From the NCBI GenBank assembly GCA_036971615.1, contig JAYKKR010000002.1:682001-746000 (forward strand): 64,000 nt of DNA, written 5' to 3'. Each line of letters starts with the position of its first letter. Within the stretch, counting starts at the first letter, position 1. A program made the translations under genes and the position numbers. The stretch comes from Amyloporia xantha (taxonomy: Eukaryota; Basidiomycota; Agaricomycetes; Polyporales; Adustoporiaceae). Below the pieces are notes generated by a model. That model was given only the letters and a program-made list of their open reading frames with translations, was not told the origin of the DNA and made no database searches. This document shows, piece after piece, positions 10,928-23,254 of this stretch.

Positions 10928-13900
10928 ATGTCCAAGTTCACCCCGTCGCCGGCTGAGGTTGCTCTCGTCAACCAGATATTTGCCCAGGCTGACACGCAAA
11001 AGCTTGGTGTCATCACTGGCGATGCCGCGGTCAAGATATTCAGCGGTTCGAAACTCTCGCCCAGTGTCCTCGCGGAGATATGGAATCTCGCGGACGAGGA
11101 CAATAACGGTGTTCTGACGCGAAAGGGAGTCGCTGTTGCCATTCGTCTGCTCGGACACGCGCAGCGGGGTGAGAAGATCACCGAGGCGTTGGCCAACAAA
11201 CGTGAGATAGCCTGCTGAGCTATTTGCGCGTCGGGCTTACTGAATTGCTCTGTGTAGCGGGTCCAATCCCTACAATTGAGGGCCTGACCCCACCACTCGT
11301 TCCCCAAACCACTGGCGTTCCCTCCGCCAGATCTCCACCTCCCGGACTGCCCCCAATCACAGCTCAGGACAAGGCTAAATTCATGAAGCTTTTCATAGGA
11401 TGTGGACCAAATAATGGTATCCTGAGTGGTATGTGTGGATATCTTACGGCAGTGTAACAGTTATCCGAACACCATCCTCCATTCAGGCGACAAGGCAAGA
11501 GACGTGTTCGTCAAGTCAAAGTTACCAGTGGACAAGCTGTCCCAGATATGGTATGCAGGCAAACACATAGAGGTCATTCTTTTCTCAATATTTACTGCAC
11601 AGGAACTTGGCCGATACGAAGAACCGCGGGGCCTTGGATGCTACCGACTTTACGATTGCGATGTACTTGATCCAGGCCTCCATGTCTGGTCAATTGAAGA
11701 CACTCCCTTTAACACTCCCTCCTGGTCTCTATGAACAAGCTGGGGGAAAGTCACCATTTGACAGTGTCGCCGTGCACGCTACTGGTGGAAGTGGAACGTA
11801 CAGCCCGTCCTTGAACAGCTCCTTCACCGGTCGACCCATGAGCACTATTGAACCTCACTTTACGGGGCAGGCTTCAATACTACAACCCCAGATGACTGGC
11901 CAGATGCGGTCGGCTCCGTCGGCGCCGCCGCTTCCCGCTCGTTCTGCTCTATCAAATCCGACCTCCGCTTCCGCTTTCCCATTTTTGCAACAACAAGCTA
12001 CTGGCGTAGCACAGCAGCAGTGGGATGTGACCCCTGCCGAGAAAGCCAGTGCAGATAACCTCTTCGAAACCCTTGATACCCAGAAGAGGGGTTACATAGA
12101 GGGCGATGTTGCTGTGCCATTCATGCTGCAGTCCAAGCTTCCGGAAGATGTCCTAGCACATGTCTGGTATGTGGTGGATGCAATCCATTATTTACAAATC
12201 TGGATATCGTGAATTGATCACTATGCTACAGGGACTTGGCGGATCTGAATAATGACGGCCGTTTGACTCGCGACGGGTTTGCAGTTGCTATGCACCTGAT
12301 TCAAAGTAGACTGAATGGAAAAGAGATCCCTGCCACTATTCCGCAGACGTTGATACCTCCCTCAATGCGCACGCCAACAGCTGCGCCGCCTACTCAACCC
12401 TCTGTTCATGACTCTATACGAGACCTCATTTGGGATGATTCTCCGCCAGCATCTGTGACTGTTCCAACGCCCCAGCAACCTGCTTTGCAGCCGCAGAGCA
12501 CGGGACCCCTCCCTTCGCGAACGCTAACGACATCACCTCCCCGAGCGCAGACTTTGCCCGACCCTTTCACGACCAATTCGCCTTTCACTGTACCAGCGCG
12601 TACGTATGTTGCAATTGGATCATATGCGCCATCTCATGTAGTTTTTGTTTCTTAGCAGCTGTGCATCATGACCTATTAGGCGATGACGATGAACCCGGTC
12701 CGGTGGCATCCCCTCCTCTGCAGGACCAGTCAGCCGAGATTGGTAATGTCAAGAACCACTTGAGCTCGACGAACAGATCATTGGAAGTCGCTAAGGCGGA
12801 GCGCGAAGATATGGAGCGCAAGTTGTCGGAACAGGCTGCTCAGCTATCTGCGCTGCAGACGCAGCTATCATCTGCTAAAGCAGCGTATGAGACCGAGACG
12901 CGCTTACTGAGCACCTTACGAGAACGATTTACCTCACAATCCACGGAGATACAGAAGGCGCGCGAAGAATTGATCCGTGGCGAGAGTGATTTGAGTGCCG
13001 TCCGCGTCGAAAAGGCAGAAGTGGAGGGTGCGTTCCTGCGGGACAAGGAAGAAGTGCGGGAGCTACAGCGCAGGATGACGGAAGTCCACATGCAAGTGGA
13101 AACGTTGAAAGCAGACGTTGAGAAGGCTAAGAAGGAGGCGAAGCAACAGAAGGGTCTCCTCGCGATTGCCAAGAAACAGTTGGCAACCCGCGAGGCGGAG
13201 AGGGCAAAGACGCAGAAAGAGTTCGAAGAGGCCCAGGAGGAGTTGGCGAAGGCTAACAAAGAGCGAGAGGAGGCTGAAGCGGAGCTTGCGAAGGAGGTCC
13301 CGGCACCCATGACAAATGGTCATGGTGCTGCTTCTCCTGACATTCTAGCCATGGCTATCGCCCAGCCTTTACCGGCCACGCCAGATATACCGACCAGTCC
13401 TACCGGCTCCGTCATGAGCCTGGGTAAGAGCAACAATCCCTTCGAGAGAGTAGCAATGAGTGCTGGGCCAGGCTCGCGCGCCCAGTCGCCTTTCCTACCG
13501 TTTACCAACTCGGTTGCCCTGCCCACCCCTCCTACAGCTCCTGCAGGTACAACGACGACCGAGGCAGAAGCACCGACGCCCATTGCGGCGTCAAACCCCT
13601 TCCGTTTCTCGCAGGTATTCGCGACAGAAGAACCGCAACAAACGGCCGAGGCTCCCACAGGATCAGCGGACCCCGTCTCTGTCAGCTCTCCGATTGATCT
13701 CATGTCTCCGACCGATACAGATCTCTTCCATACTCCCCCGAGCACTGCAACTCTTTCGGCTCATTCCCCAGTTACGCAAGAATCTCATGATGGTACCGGC
13801 GCCGTTATGAGCGAGCTAGTTATGCCAGTAGCGGCCGCAGCCGAAGAGCCCTCTCAACCACCGGGAATCTTCAACGTTCTCGAGGATAGAGAGAACGGAG

Positions 13901-15374
13901 AGCAGCGAGACACCGATCTGAATCACGAACTGAAGGAGCTAGAGGTGGATGAATCTGAGTCCGACAGTGAATCTGAAGACGAGCCTCTAGCGGCCACCAA
14001 GGCCCCGACCAGTAATCCTACTGACAACCAGACTAACGGCACGGCAGAACCGTCATCTGTGCCAGAAATATCTGCCTTCGACGACTCGTTCGGTATATCA
14101 ACATCATCGGAAGATCCCCCGCCTAATTCTCCGCCTCTATCAGTAGGATCAACTCCTGTACGCAGTCAATCTCTTACTTCAAATGATCAACCCTTGGTGG
14201 AAGAAGCATTTGGGGCGCCCTTCGTACCAGCTACCGCGCCACAGGAGTCATTTGCTGTATCTGCTCCTCCGGCTGTAGGCAATACAGTCTCTACGACGAA
14301 CGGGTCTGCAGCAGAAACCCCTGGAGTACATGATTTCGACGAGGCTATGGGCAAAATATCTGCAAGCCCGAGCAGTAACGGTGGACCAAGCCAAGTTACC
14401 CAGTTTAGTTTCGATTCTGCTTTTGATGATAATTTTGACTTCGCTGCTGCAAGCGCTGTAACAAGCACGCCGCCTACTACCAACGGCAACGGTTATGCTA
14501 CTCCCACTCAGCCTCAGACAAATGCGTTTGACAGTGTCTTTCATGTCCCAACCTAGCACAAGTGCTTCTCAGCCTATGGCCCCTGCACCCGTTATATCTC
14601 AAGGATCAGGTTCCAGCCCCTTCGGACAGCCCTTTGCTCCAGAAACAAGGGCTCCAGAAACGAGAGCTTCGGAGACAAGGCCTTTCTCCTTTGATGATGC
14701 GTTCGGCTCGACGACTACTGGAAGCGAGCTGAACGCAAGCCAAGCCGGCTCAAACGGACCTCCGTCTCATGTTATCGCCTTTGACGATGCATTTGGCGGC
14801 CGTTCCTCGGCCCTAGCGCTGGATTCCTCCTTTACCTCTACCTCCCAGCAATCTTCTAATTCGCCTGTGCAGTCACGGGCCTCGGCACCGTTCCCTAACA
14901 CGTCTCCTCCTTTATCTCCTGCGAGAACTTCTTCTCCACAACTCGGTATGCGGAGATCTCTTTCTCCTCCGCGACGGATGTCGCCGCCTCCTCGTCACTC
15001 TTCTCCCAAACCCCGGCCGTCTACGGCGTCCTCCGATAAAGAGAAGCCGCCGAGTCATCGAACCTCAAAATTGAGCGTAAGTGGCTAGTTCTGACCCCGA
15101 TCGAGCTGTCTGTGACGATGATTGTTCCCAGATCCGTCTACCTTTCGGAAGGAAGAAGAAGACGCATGATATTCCGCCAGTGCCCCCTCCACTGGCGACT
15201 CAACAACTACTGGAGGAACCCACTCCAGCTGTTGATGATGACACTACGGCAGTAAAACAATTGTGTGGCATGGGCTTCAGCAGAACCCAAGCTGTCACTG
15301 CATTGGAGCTGCACGACTACGACCTGCAAAGGGCGTTGAATAGCCTACTCGGTGGGTCGACTGACAGCGGATGA
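10928..15374 (+). CDS. EDE1: EDE1-like EH-domain endocytic scaffold (Eps15 homologue) with C-terminal UBA
   Basis: An early-arriving endocytic scaffold that binds NPF adaptors and ubiquitinated cargo at the plasma membrane. Three EH domains are visible: near 10928-11200 ([15 protein letters not shown]... [17 protein letters not shown]), 11350-11740 ([15 protein letters not shown]... [14 protein letters not shown]) and 12030-12340 ([17 protein letters not shown]... [17 protein letters not shown]). A long coiled coil follows (about 12730-13300, rich in Glu/Lys/Ala). After it comes a disordered acidic Ser/Thr-rich part with repeated FDDAFG-like motifs, and a UBA domain at the end ([20 protein letters not shown]). 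Introns occur between the EH blocks (about 11202, 11428, 11551, 12167, 12600) and near 15075-15131. The frame changes between 14457 and 14573, explained by a weak intron or by a one-base frameshift (see findings). The start ATG at 10928 ([11 protein letters not shown]) begins directly at EH1. Confidence 0.92.
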
Positions 15375-16032
15375 TGCGTTCATTCGCTCACTTTATTCCT
15401 TCTAAGGCACATCGTAATGTTCGTTCAATATTCTACTACAAGGATCGCCTCCTGCTATTGCTTCTTTCATCCCATGCTCTGCTCCCACACCGCTCCTTTG
15501 GATACTACTTTTATTCACTTTCCTTACGCGATGGTTCTCTTTGTTCTAATTGGCTCGAATCCTAATGAAACCGGACATTCCTTGTCTGTACTTCACGTGT
15601 ATGAGCGCTATCCTTTCAGCAAGGAACACAGCTTTCTGCTCTTGTGATTGGTAAGTACTGTGTGCAGGTTCCGTGCACTGCAAACGCCACAGAGCAGACG
15701 TGTGATCCCGTCTTGACACACCAGTGACCATGTACACTGTTCGTTACTAGATCCAACCCTATTTCAATTATAAGGAATCTATAAGGCGAACGGAGTAATA
15801 ATTTCGAATATATTCCAGTGATGAGACAAACCGTTCCATGATACTTGCCAAATCAAGCCCACCACAGACAAAGAGGACCCGATGGACTGATGTCCATGCA
15901 TGAGGATAGCGATTCAGACTCGGACTAGCGCGTTACATTGTCTTGTGCCTCTCATTGATTCGTATATAATACCGAAAGCAGCTGTGGCACACCTATAGTA
16001 ATACACTCACCAACGCTTCTTGTGCCGCACGT
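15375..16032. other. Intergenic region
   Basis: 3' UTR of EDE1 and promoter of the phosphodiesterase. No gene or repeat seen; a TATA-like tatataat lies at about 15963. Confidence 0.4.
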
Positions 16033-17469
16033 ATGCCTGTTTTCGATCTAGTCGCTGTGGGGTCTGGTATGTCCATTTACATAACAGAACTATCTCGGCT
16101 GTGACAGCTTTATTCGTTGTAGGGGGCGGACCTGATGAGCGTAACTTATCATGGTAAGTCGGCTGGCCACAGCCACAAGAAGGAACCATGTTGATGAACT
16201 AATCGTTTTCTTTTTGACTCTTTTGACGTAGCTATTTATTCAAACCACACGATTCACCATGGAAAGATGGCATGATTGCGTTGGAAGCAGGCATGTACTT
16301 ACGTTACTGCTCATATTTTTAGAGTGACATCTTGACGACATCAGACAGGGTCGGGAATTGGTGCCCTAACTCAGCTACTTCTTCAGCAGCCTGATCTATT
16401 CGGTAGCCAACAAGTTGATGTCAACGACGTTTCATCTTACACAGCTGCGCAGGTGTATTCAAGGATCCGGTAGGTGATAATGTTTGATGTTTACTCGGTG
16501 AAATATTGATCATATTGTTCGGAAGGTGTTTCATCATTTCTCATGCTCACCTTGACCATGTCAACGGTCTGGTGCTATCTGCTGGCTCAATGAGTGGGCC
16601 TAGGATACCAGTCATAGGTGCTCAACACTGCCTCAAGGACATTGAGAGCATCTTTTCAGACCGTATTTGGCCGAAGCTTGCGTCATGGTCCGAAGACGAT
16701 CCTTTCCCTCTTCTATTCGACGCGTGCGTGATCATTCGTGATTCTTTGCGTGCTTATTATTCTTGGGGCTCACTCAACTCAGATTACCAGCTAACGGACA
16801 ATACAAGCCAGTATTTCCCGATGTCTCTGTCCGTATGATGCCCATAAGCCACGGCCAGAATGAAACACTAGGCACTTACCTATCCTCAGCATTTTTCATC
16901 CGCCACGACCCGACTGCCCATGAATTTCTGTTCTTCGGTGATGTCGAGCCTGACAGCCTAGCTGCAGAACCGCAGAACCTACGCGTATGGCGCTGCGCAG
17001 CCGAGAAAATTCCTGACACGCTCAACGCGATTTTCATCGAATGTTCGTGGACATCGGGACGCCGGGATGATCAGCTGTACGGTCATCTCAGCCCAGAGCA
17101 CTTGTCAGCTGAGCTTACCGCTCTGGCAGTGGAAGTGAGCGCCTTCAAAGCGCGAACCGCGGAGGTAAATAACTCGGACGACGACTCTGTCCCTGCTCGG
17201 AAGAAGCAGAGGAGAGGCTCAGACTCATCCCCATCTTTGCGCGGAGTATTGGACGGTGTTCGAGTCTATATCATCCACTGTAAGGACGACATTCGCAAAC
17301 TGCACGACCAACCCATCAACCAGGTTATCGCCTCAGAGGTACGGACACTGGTGGATGTACAAGAACTTGGGTTGGAGATCCTAGCAGTGGATCAAGGAAT
17401 GCATATATGTACGTGATCAGCGCTCTTACATATCATTGTAGCCATAGCTCACGCCATGCAGCTATATGA
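16033..17469 (+). CDS. PDE1: Class II (low-affinity) cAMP phosphodiesterase, PDE1 type
   Basis: Hydrolyses 3',5'-cAMP and so limits protein kinase A signalling. It starts MPVFDLVAVGSGGGPDERNLS, followed by CYLFKPHDSPWKDGMIALEAG. The metal-binding signature of the class II/metallo-beta-lactamase-like fold is SHAHLDHVNGL. Further landmarks are ISHGQNETLGTYLSSAFFIR, FFGDVEPDS, FIECSW and a GHLSPEHLSAEL block. The C-terminus VYIIHCKDDIR... EILAVDQGMHISI completes the family pattern. A hydrophilic Ser/Asp/Lys-rich insert lies around 17170-17235 (KKQRRGSDSS). The last intron, 17409-17461, leaves a two-codon terminal exon (SI plus stop, TGA at 17467-17469). The intron 16291-16348 needs a GC donor. 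It is convergent with striatin, 286 bp between the two coding ends. Confidence 0.9.
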
Positions 17470-17755
17470 AATTGCCAATGGTCAACAGTCGTCGCATTTT
17501 GCTTTGCAACAGTATTTTCGCCTGGACATAGCACTGATTTTTCTTTTCGCAACTGTATCATTCATCGTGTAGCATAGCTAACCTTTCCTGCGTCTTCTTT
17601 CTTCTCGAGCATACATTATCATTGGGTCATAACAATCGTAATGAGGTATATATAGAGATTGGCGAGACATCAGGAACAAACGGCACCAAAGTCATCAACC
17701 TGAACGACGTGCGTTTGCAATTCCACGAGAAGAGCGAAGACAACGGCAATTACAA

Positions 17756-20700
17756 TTACGACGAAGCATACAATTTCACAACACCATCCGCGCCAGCGCT
17801 GGCCATGATTGGCAACGTCGGGTGGAACTCCACGTCAAGCACACCCTCGCGAGCCTTTTCTCGATGGCTGGTAACCTCCTGCACACATGCACGTGAGCCA
17901 AGGATGTCCCAGAAACGCACGGAACAGTCGTGACCGCCCGATACTAGCGCGAAGCCTGCTGCATCGACTGACAACGACGTCACTGCATCAAGATGAGCCA
18001 CCATCGAATGTGTGCATTGTCCTGCGGAACGATCGATCAGACCACACAACAATAGTGGCACAATCTAGGAATTAGACCGACCTGTGATGATATCGAAAAT
18101 CCTGATGTGCTTATCCTCGTGGGCGGTGATTAGCAGTGGCATCGTGGGATGCGAAACAATGCTGTTGGCCTGTGACGAAACGCCATCGTCTGCGACACGC
18201 CAAGCTAAGCTTCCTCGTTTCATATACCAATAATCTCCGTCATACGTACCATCAGCAGGATCACTACGCAGTAGGGCCAACTCCTTGCCGCTCTCAATGT
18301 CAAAGATTTTTATCACCGCATTTTGGTATGCAACCGCGACCTTCTTGAGATCGGTCTTGATCGCCTCGACGGCCGTCGCACCGGGCACGTCGCCTTCACC
18401 ATGGCTGTCGCCCTGGGGCTCCAAGCCGTCGTATGACCACGTCAGCTTAAGTGAACCACCTCCGGAAGGACCGCTGACGTCCCAAACTTTAACAGCACCC
18501 TCTGCGCCGCAGCTGATGAGAGTGCTCTCGTCGCGGACCAGTGCCAGATCCCACACCGCGTCGGTGTGGCCTATGAGCTCTCCACGTGCGCGAGTAGCAT
18601 CGTACGGTGCATACGTCGTGTGCGACGAAGGTGGAAGGGCCCATATCCGGATTGACGAATCCAGCGAGGCGGAATATAGAAGCTGTTTTGACGGCGCATG
18701 CACAAGCCGTGTGATTGCGGCAGAGTGCCCGCGCAACGTGAGTTGGGGCTCCACTTCTGTGGTAGGCCGCGAGCTATGGTAGGATGATGGCATCAGTGTC
18801 TTTGCATATAGTTTAGTCTTAGCCTTAAGAAGACACGCACGCAGGAGAGGCGAGGCCTGCGACGTCCACTCGCCAGATCTTGACGGTCGTGTCGTCTCCG
18901 CCGGTGGCCAGGCACAGCTCCGTTGGGTGGAATGCCAATGCGCGTACAGCGTCCAGGTGACTGAAGCGAGTAATAACGTTAGCAAAATCGTCCTAGCACC
19001 TCGTCCGCGGGAAATAAAACGCAGAGATCAGAGCAAATTATCAAACTGACTTCCGAAGCGTGCGCCTCGCCTTCCATACTTTCGATCCGTCTCCCTCGCC
19101 GATAACGCCCGCGTCTTCGTCCTCCACTTCCCCGTCTTCGTCTTTCCCCTCGTCGTCCTCGTCCCGCATCCGCCGCTCCCACGACGCCGCCCCGCTCGTC
19201 ACCTGGCCTGATGCCTCCAGCCGCGCCTGTTCTGCCGCCTCGTGCGACATCCGCAGCTTGGCCTGCCAGTCGTCCCCCGGTCGGAAGATCGCCGTTGGGG
19301 GCAACTGGGGTGCATGATCACCCTCGCTCTCCTTCTCTCTGGCCTCCATCGACGACGGCGCTCCTTGTCCCTGTCCCTGTCCTTGCTGCCCTTGCGGCAT
19401 TCCGCCCTGCGCGTTTTGCTGGCCAGACATCATGCCTGGCGCACCCAGGTTGCTCCGCTCCATAGGATTGCTCTGCGGCACAGCCGTCGCAGGCGCGGAC
19501 GCCGGGCCATTCATCATGCTGATTCCATTCAGCATCGAGTACTCCTTGCCCACCTCCGGCATCAGCTTTCGCGGACGCCCGTTGTACGCGTCAAAGGGTA
19601 CGTTGGGCAGCTGTAGCGGTAGCGTCGTGTTGTTCAGCAGCGGACGGTTTGGCAACGGGTTCACAGCCTGTGGAGACGTGAGATACGACACCTCTTGGAG
19701 ACATCTGCGGAGGGCGCGTTAGTAGTCGGTAAATCGTGTAGCGACACTGCAAAGACATACTGTTTCAGGTAATCCCGACTCCGTGCTCGGCTCTTCGGGT
19801 CGCGCCCGGGAGGTGGCTTGCCCATTGTCCCCATTGTACCCATCGTCCCCGCCCCCACTCCATTCGCGACGGACCACGACGTGCTGCCGATCCACGTCTG
19901 CGTCCGACTCGTAGGCTGACCTGTCGCGGCTCCGTTGACCGAGCCCGTGGACATCCGGTCGGCAGGTAGAGGCGAGTCTAGGATTGTGTTAGTACATGTA
20001 CACGGTAGATATATACTGTGACCTCGGGTAGGCACGCGTATGGCCCATGTCCCAGACGCCACTATGATAGGGCTTTTGACGACACCAGAGCATGCACCGT
20101 CCCCGAGCTCAGGTGAATGTCATTGTCGGGGACCTGCACAATTCAAAGAATGCCGTGCTAATGCGCACAAAACACTGTCACAATACGCCCATGAATCGCT
20201 TGTGCATCAAACACGGTCGAAGGTCTCTGATGTCCAGACCTGTGCGCAGCACCCGATACACAAAACCACGGCAGGATAGAAGGACTCACCCTCGCTGCGA
20301 GGCGAACTCCCGCTGCTCTCGTTATCCTTTTGCACCGTCTGCCCCATCTGCGCCTGCAGCGTAGCGAGTTTGGCGGGCGGCACCGCCTGCGACGCCTGCT
20401 GAGCGAGCTGTTTCGACCTGCAATGGGACACGTCAACCGCGCTGCCCGCGCTCAGGGCAGCGAACCACGCACCGCTCAACGCGCAGCGCATACTCGAGCA
20501 TCTTGATCCGCCGCATGAGGTCGAGCTTGACGTTCTCGAACGAGCGTCGGTCGCCCTCGAGCAGCGCTATGCGTGCCTGCCAGTGGGCCCGCCGTTAGCA
20601 CACGCGCACACACGCGCACAGACGGCGCAGAGGAGCAGCTCTCACCCGCATTTCCGCACGCTCGATCTCCCACTCGTTGCGGTCGCGTTCGTACCTGCGC

Positions 20701-20960
20701 CATTCCGTCTGGAGGAAGTGCAGGACGTTCGAGAGCGTAAAGTCCTGGCCACTCTGGGGTGGAATGGGGATTTCCGACGGCTGGGGCCCTTGCTGCTGTG
20801 GAGGTGGCTGGGGCTGCTGTTGCTGTTGCTGGTTGTTCTGGAGGGGTTTGTTGGCGGGCGGAGGGCCCAGTGGGCCGAGCATGGGTAGCTGGATGATGGA
20901 CTGGAGGGGATGTGGTTGTAGTGGAGGTTGGGAGCTGGGTCGTGAAGCCGCGTTGATCAT
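17756..20960 (-). CDS. Striatin-family WD40 protein (STRIPAK scaffold)
   Basis: A scaffold of the STRIPAK phosphatase/kinase complex, which controls hyphal fusion, septation and sexual development in fungi. The N-terminus is Pro/Gln-rich ([16 protein letters not shown]). The striatin signature follows: [28 protein letters not shown], then [12 protein letters not shown], the conserved coiled-coil/caveolin-binding region. A long disordered middle has an acidic stretch ([19 protein letters not shown]) before the repeats. At the C-terminus are about six WD40 repeats: [65 protein letters not shown] and [14 protein letters not shown]. The intron at 19978-20289 (312 nt) is several times longer than its neighbours. 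The start ATG at 20958-20960 ([10 protein letters not shown]) is the first available. The stop TAA is at 17756-17758. Confidence 0.92.
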
Positions 20961-21274
20961 CCTATCACCTGTTTGGCACAAACTTGGCCAAGCTCTCAAC
21001 TTTCTTGCTCGCTGTCTTTGTCGTCGTCGGCAACGTCGACTGTAATAAACGAACCGTCGGAGTGCTCTACATTCAAATTGTTACCGCAAAGGAAATAATC
21101 ACTGCCTCGTTTTCGCAGACCAAAGGTTACGTAATAATACACCATGGCTACGACCTGAAACATATAAACAATTTCCCGGGCGGTCTTCAAAGATCTGTCT
21201 AGGCTTTTGAACACTGTTCTGTGTGCGCGCAGGGATGTGTAATGGACCGACGATATCCGTCGCCAGGATATTTG

Positions 21275-21591
21275 CACAGTGAACACCGGTGCTGGTTAGG
21301 GTCACCCAGTTGGCGGGTTGAATCACACTTCCACCCTGTGACTGGGTTAAACTCAGGCGGGTTAATTTGGAGTGACTTTTACCCTCGTCATTCAACCCTG
21401 CTTCAGGGCTGTTTTCACCGCAAACGAAGATTTTGCATGGTGAAAGCGGACATTTTTCGTGTTATTTTCACCATGTACGCGGGGGGTTAGGACAACCCGA
21501 TATTAGCTAAAATAACCATGTAGACGGGCGAAAATTACCCATATCTAAGGGTTGATTTCACCAGATTTCGTCCCCACAGTGTTGCACTGTG
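21275..21591. repeat. Possible small transposon remnant with CACAGTG ends
   Basis: The left end CACAGTGAACAC and the right end, read in reverse complement (CACAGTGCAACAC), form an imperfect short terminal inverted repeat. The interior is unlike the neighbouring sequence. It repeats GGGTTRAA-type motifs (gcgggttgaa, ctgggttaaa, gcgggttaat, aagggttgat) and several ggtgaaa / ttttcacc pieces. No transposase frame and no convincing target duplication. The end bases CAGTG...CACTG recall hAT-type termini; this is inference. Confidence 0.35.
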
Positions 21592-21767
21592 AACGCAGGC
21601 CCGTGCGTTTCCAGATCCAATTTCGTCAGAGCGCCCCCTAGGAGGTACGTTATTTGTTTCCAGCCTGCTCATCGCCACCAGCGGACAGGAATATCATGAT
21701 CACTGCGAGTGCGTAGGGTTAACCTTCGGATCTTTAGACCCCACGATGAACAAATCGTCTGAAATAT

Positions 21768-21918
21768 TAGGGGACTTCAGAGTAGTGTTTTCAAGGCTGT
21801 TTTCGCGCAAGTTTTCCGCTCTGCTTTCAGCCTCGGTGGAAGCCGAAATCCGCGCTCAGCGGGTGCGGAAAACCGCTTTCAGCTTTCGGCACGCAGACGC
21901 GGCATCACAGTCGGAGTT
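21768..21918 (+). repeat. Left 151-bp arm of the inverted repeat
   Basis: Reads gttttcaaggctgttttcgc and onward; its reverse complement recurs at 22463-22613. An open frame through it encodes a short peptide, also found on the minus strand of the other arm, so that peptide is a by-product of the repeat and not a gene. Confidence 0.8.
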
Positions 21919-22462
21919 CATTATAGTGCTTTATGTAATGTACCTTGTTTAGGCAACTGTCGTCGTCTTCACACCGCGCGCGTTGCTCTGAACTGATAGC
22001 ATGCCTCGTCGCACACACCTTACTGGGTACATAGCCCAGTTTAGTGCTCAAAAAATGAAGAAACTTTTGTTAGAATTAGTCTTATATCTTGTTTATCTTC
22101 ACATGATACAAAACTTGAGTAAAACATGAAAATATGGCGAATTCATAAGAACTTATTTCTTCGAGAAAAAGGTGCAGAAAAGAGCAACTTTGCTCAGGGA
22201 GATTTTCACTAATTTTCGCGGGTATAAAATAGACTATGTACCCTGTGAGAGACAGAACGCACTGTCATACCCGGCGCAGTAGGCCAGTTTGCTTCGAGAA
22301 TCGACACAACATGTTTTGCAAAGCCGTGCTTGTGGACAGACTTCTTGCTCTTCCGGACCTTTTCAGTAGATAGTCTAATCAGCGAGAGAACTGTATAATC
22401 ATTTGCGGACAGAGGTGAATACACGACCTTCCGAAGAAGGATGCATGTCCCGAAGTGGTTGA

Positions 22463-22613
22463 AACTCCGATTGTGATGCCGCGTCTGCGTGCCGAAAGCT
22501 GAAAGCGGTTTTCCGCACCCGCTGAGCGCGGATTTCGGCTTCCACCGAGGCTGAAAGCAGAGCGGAAAACTTGCGCGAAAACAGCCTTGAAAACACTACT
22601 CTGAAGTCCCCTA
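22463..22613 (-). repeat. Right 151-bp arm of the inverted repeat
   Basis: Reverse complement of 21768-21918 with one mismatch near the inner end. The two arms together could form a very stable hairpin if transcribed. Confidence 0.8.
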
Positions 22614-23254
22614 TTGCATGAAGCGTTCGGGAAGCAATCCGAAAGCGACGGGCTCAAGATGTCCATGTAAATCGTGCGTTTTCCTCAGATCTTTGCGGTG
22701 CGCCCTTCGCTTTGTTGGTTGTTAAGTACCGTTAGAACGTGCATTTTCCATCCATGACAGGCCTGGGCATAAATGACTCACTGCATGCACAATCCTCGTC
22801 AAGCTGACGCATAATTTGAGCTTACTCAAACGTGTTGGCCTCCTGAACGACAACATTTGATGCTACCAAGGATAACCTGTCTTCAGGCTAGCTCGTGCTG
22901 TAACTACTCTCGTGGTCTCACCCTCCCTAGAGTGGGCAATGGTACAGGGACCCTCCGAGACCATCCTTCTGAGGTACGTTTTGTAGACTTTGGTCTCGGA
23001 GACAGCCACTTATTTGACATGGTTCTTCGGCATTGGCAGTGTCCCGTTATGGTTCGGACTAAAGCGCTCAAGTAGTGACTTGCCCATGTCGTGTCTTAGA
23101 AATGACGATACCAAGCCCGGGCAATGATATATATGTCTCCTTTGGTTAAGTGCCAGGAGACTCGCCGTTCTAAATCGTGGTTATACTCTCATCAAGACAT
23201 ATTGTTTTCTTCGCATAGTGTTCCTTGTGAGCTTCGACGTACACGACGGTAGGA

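Larger units (their letters stand above)
21768..22613. mobile_element. Fold-back element: 151-bp near-perfect inverted repeats with a 544-bp spacer
   Basis: Arms 21768-21918 and 22463-22613 are reverse complements over 151 bp, with one difference seen (cacagtcgg against cacaatcgg). The outer ends read TAGGGGACTTC... and ...GAAGTCCCCTA, so TA stands at both borders. The spacer holds no coding frame. This length and identity point to a recent non-autonomous fold-back or MITE-like insertion, or to a local inverted duplication. Confidence 0.75.

Noticed and set aside
14534..14556. A 23-nt intron in EDE1 ending acctag
   Set aside because: Too short, and it does not lead to the downstream frame.
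21746..22596. Two frames encoding the same short peptide on opposite strands
   Set aside because: The identity comes from the 151-bp inverted repeat; the peptides extend differently outside the arms.
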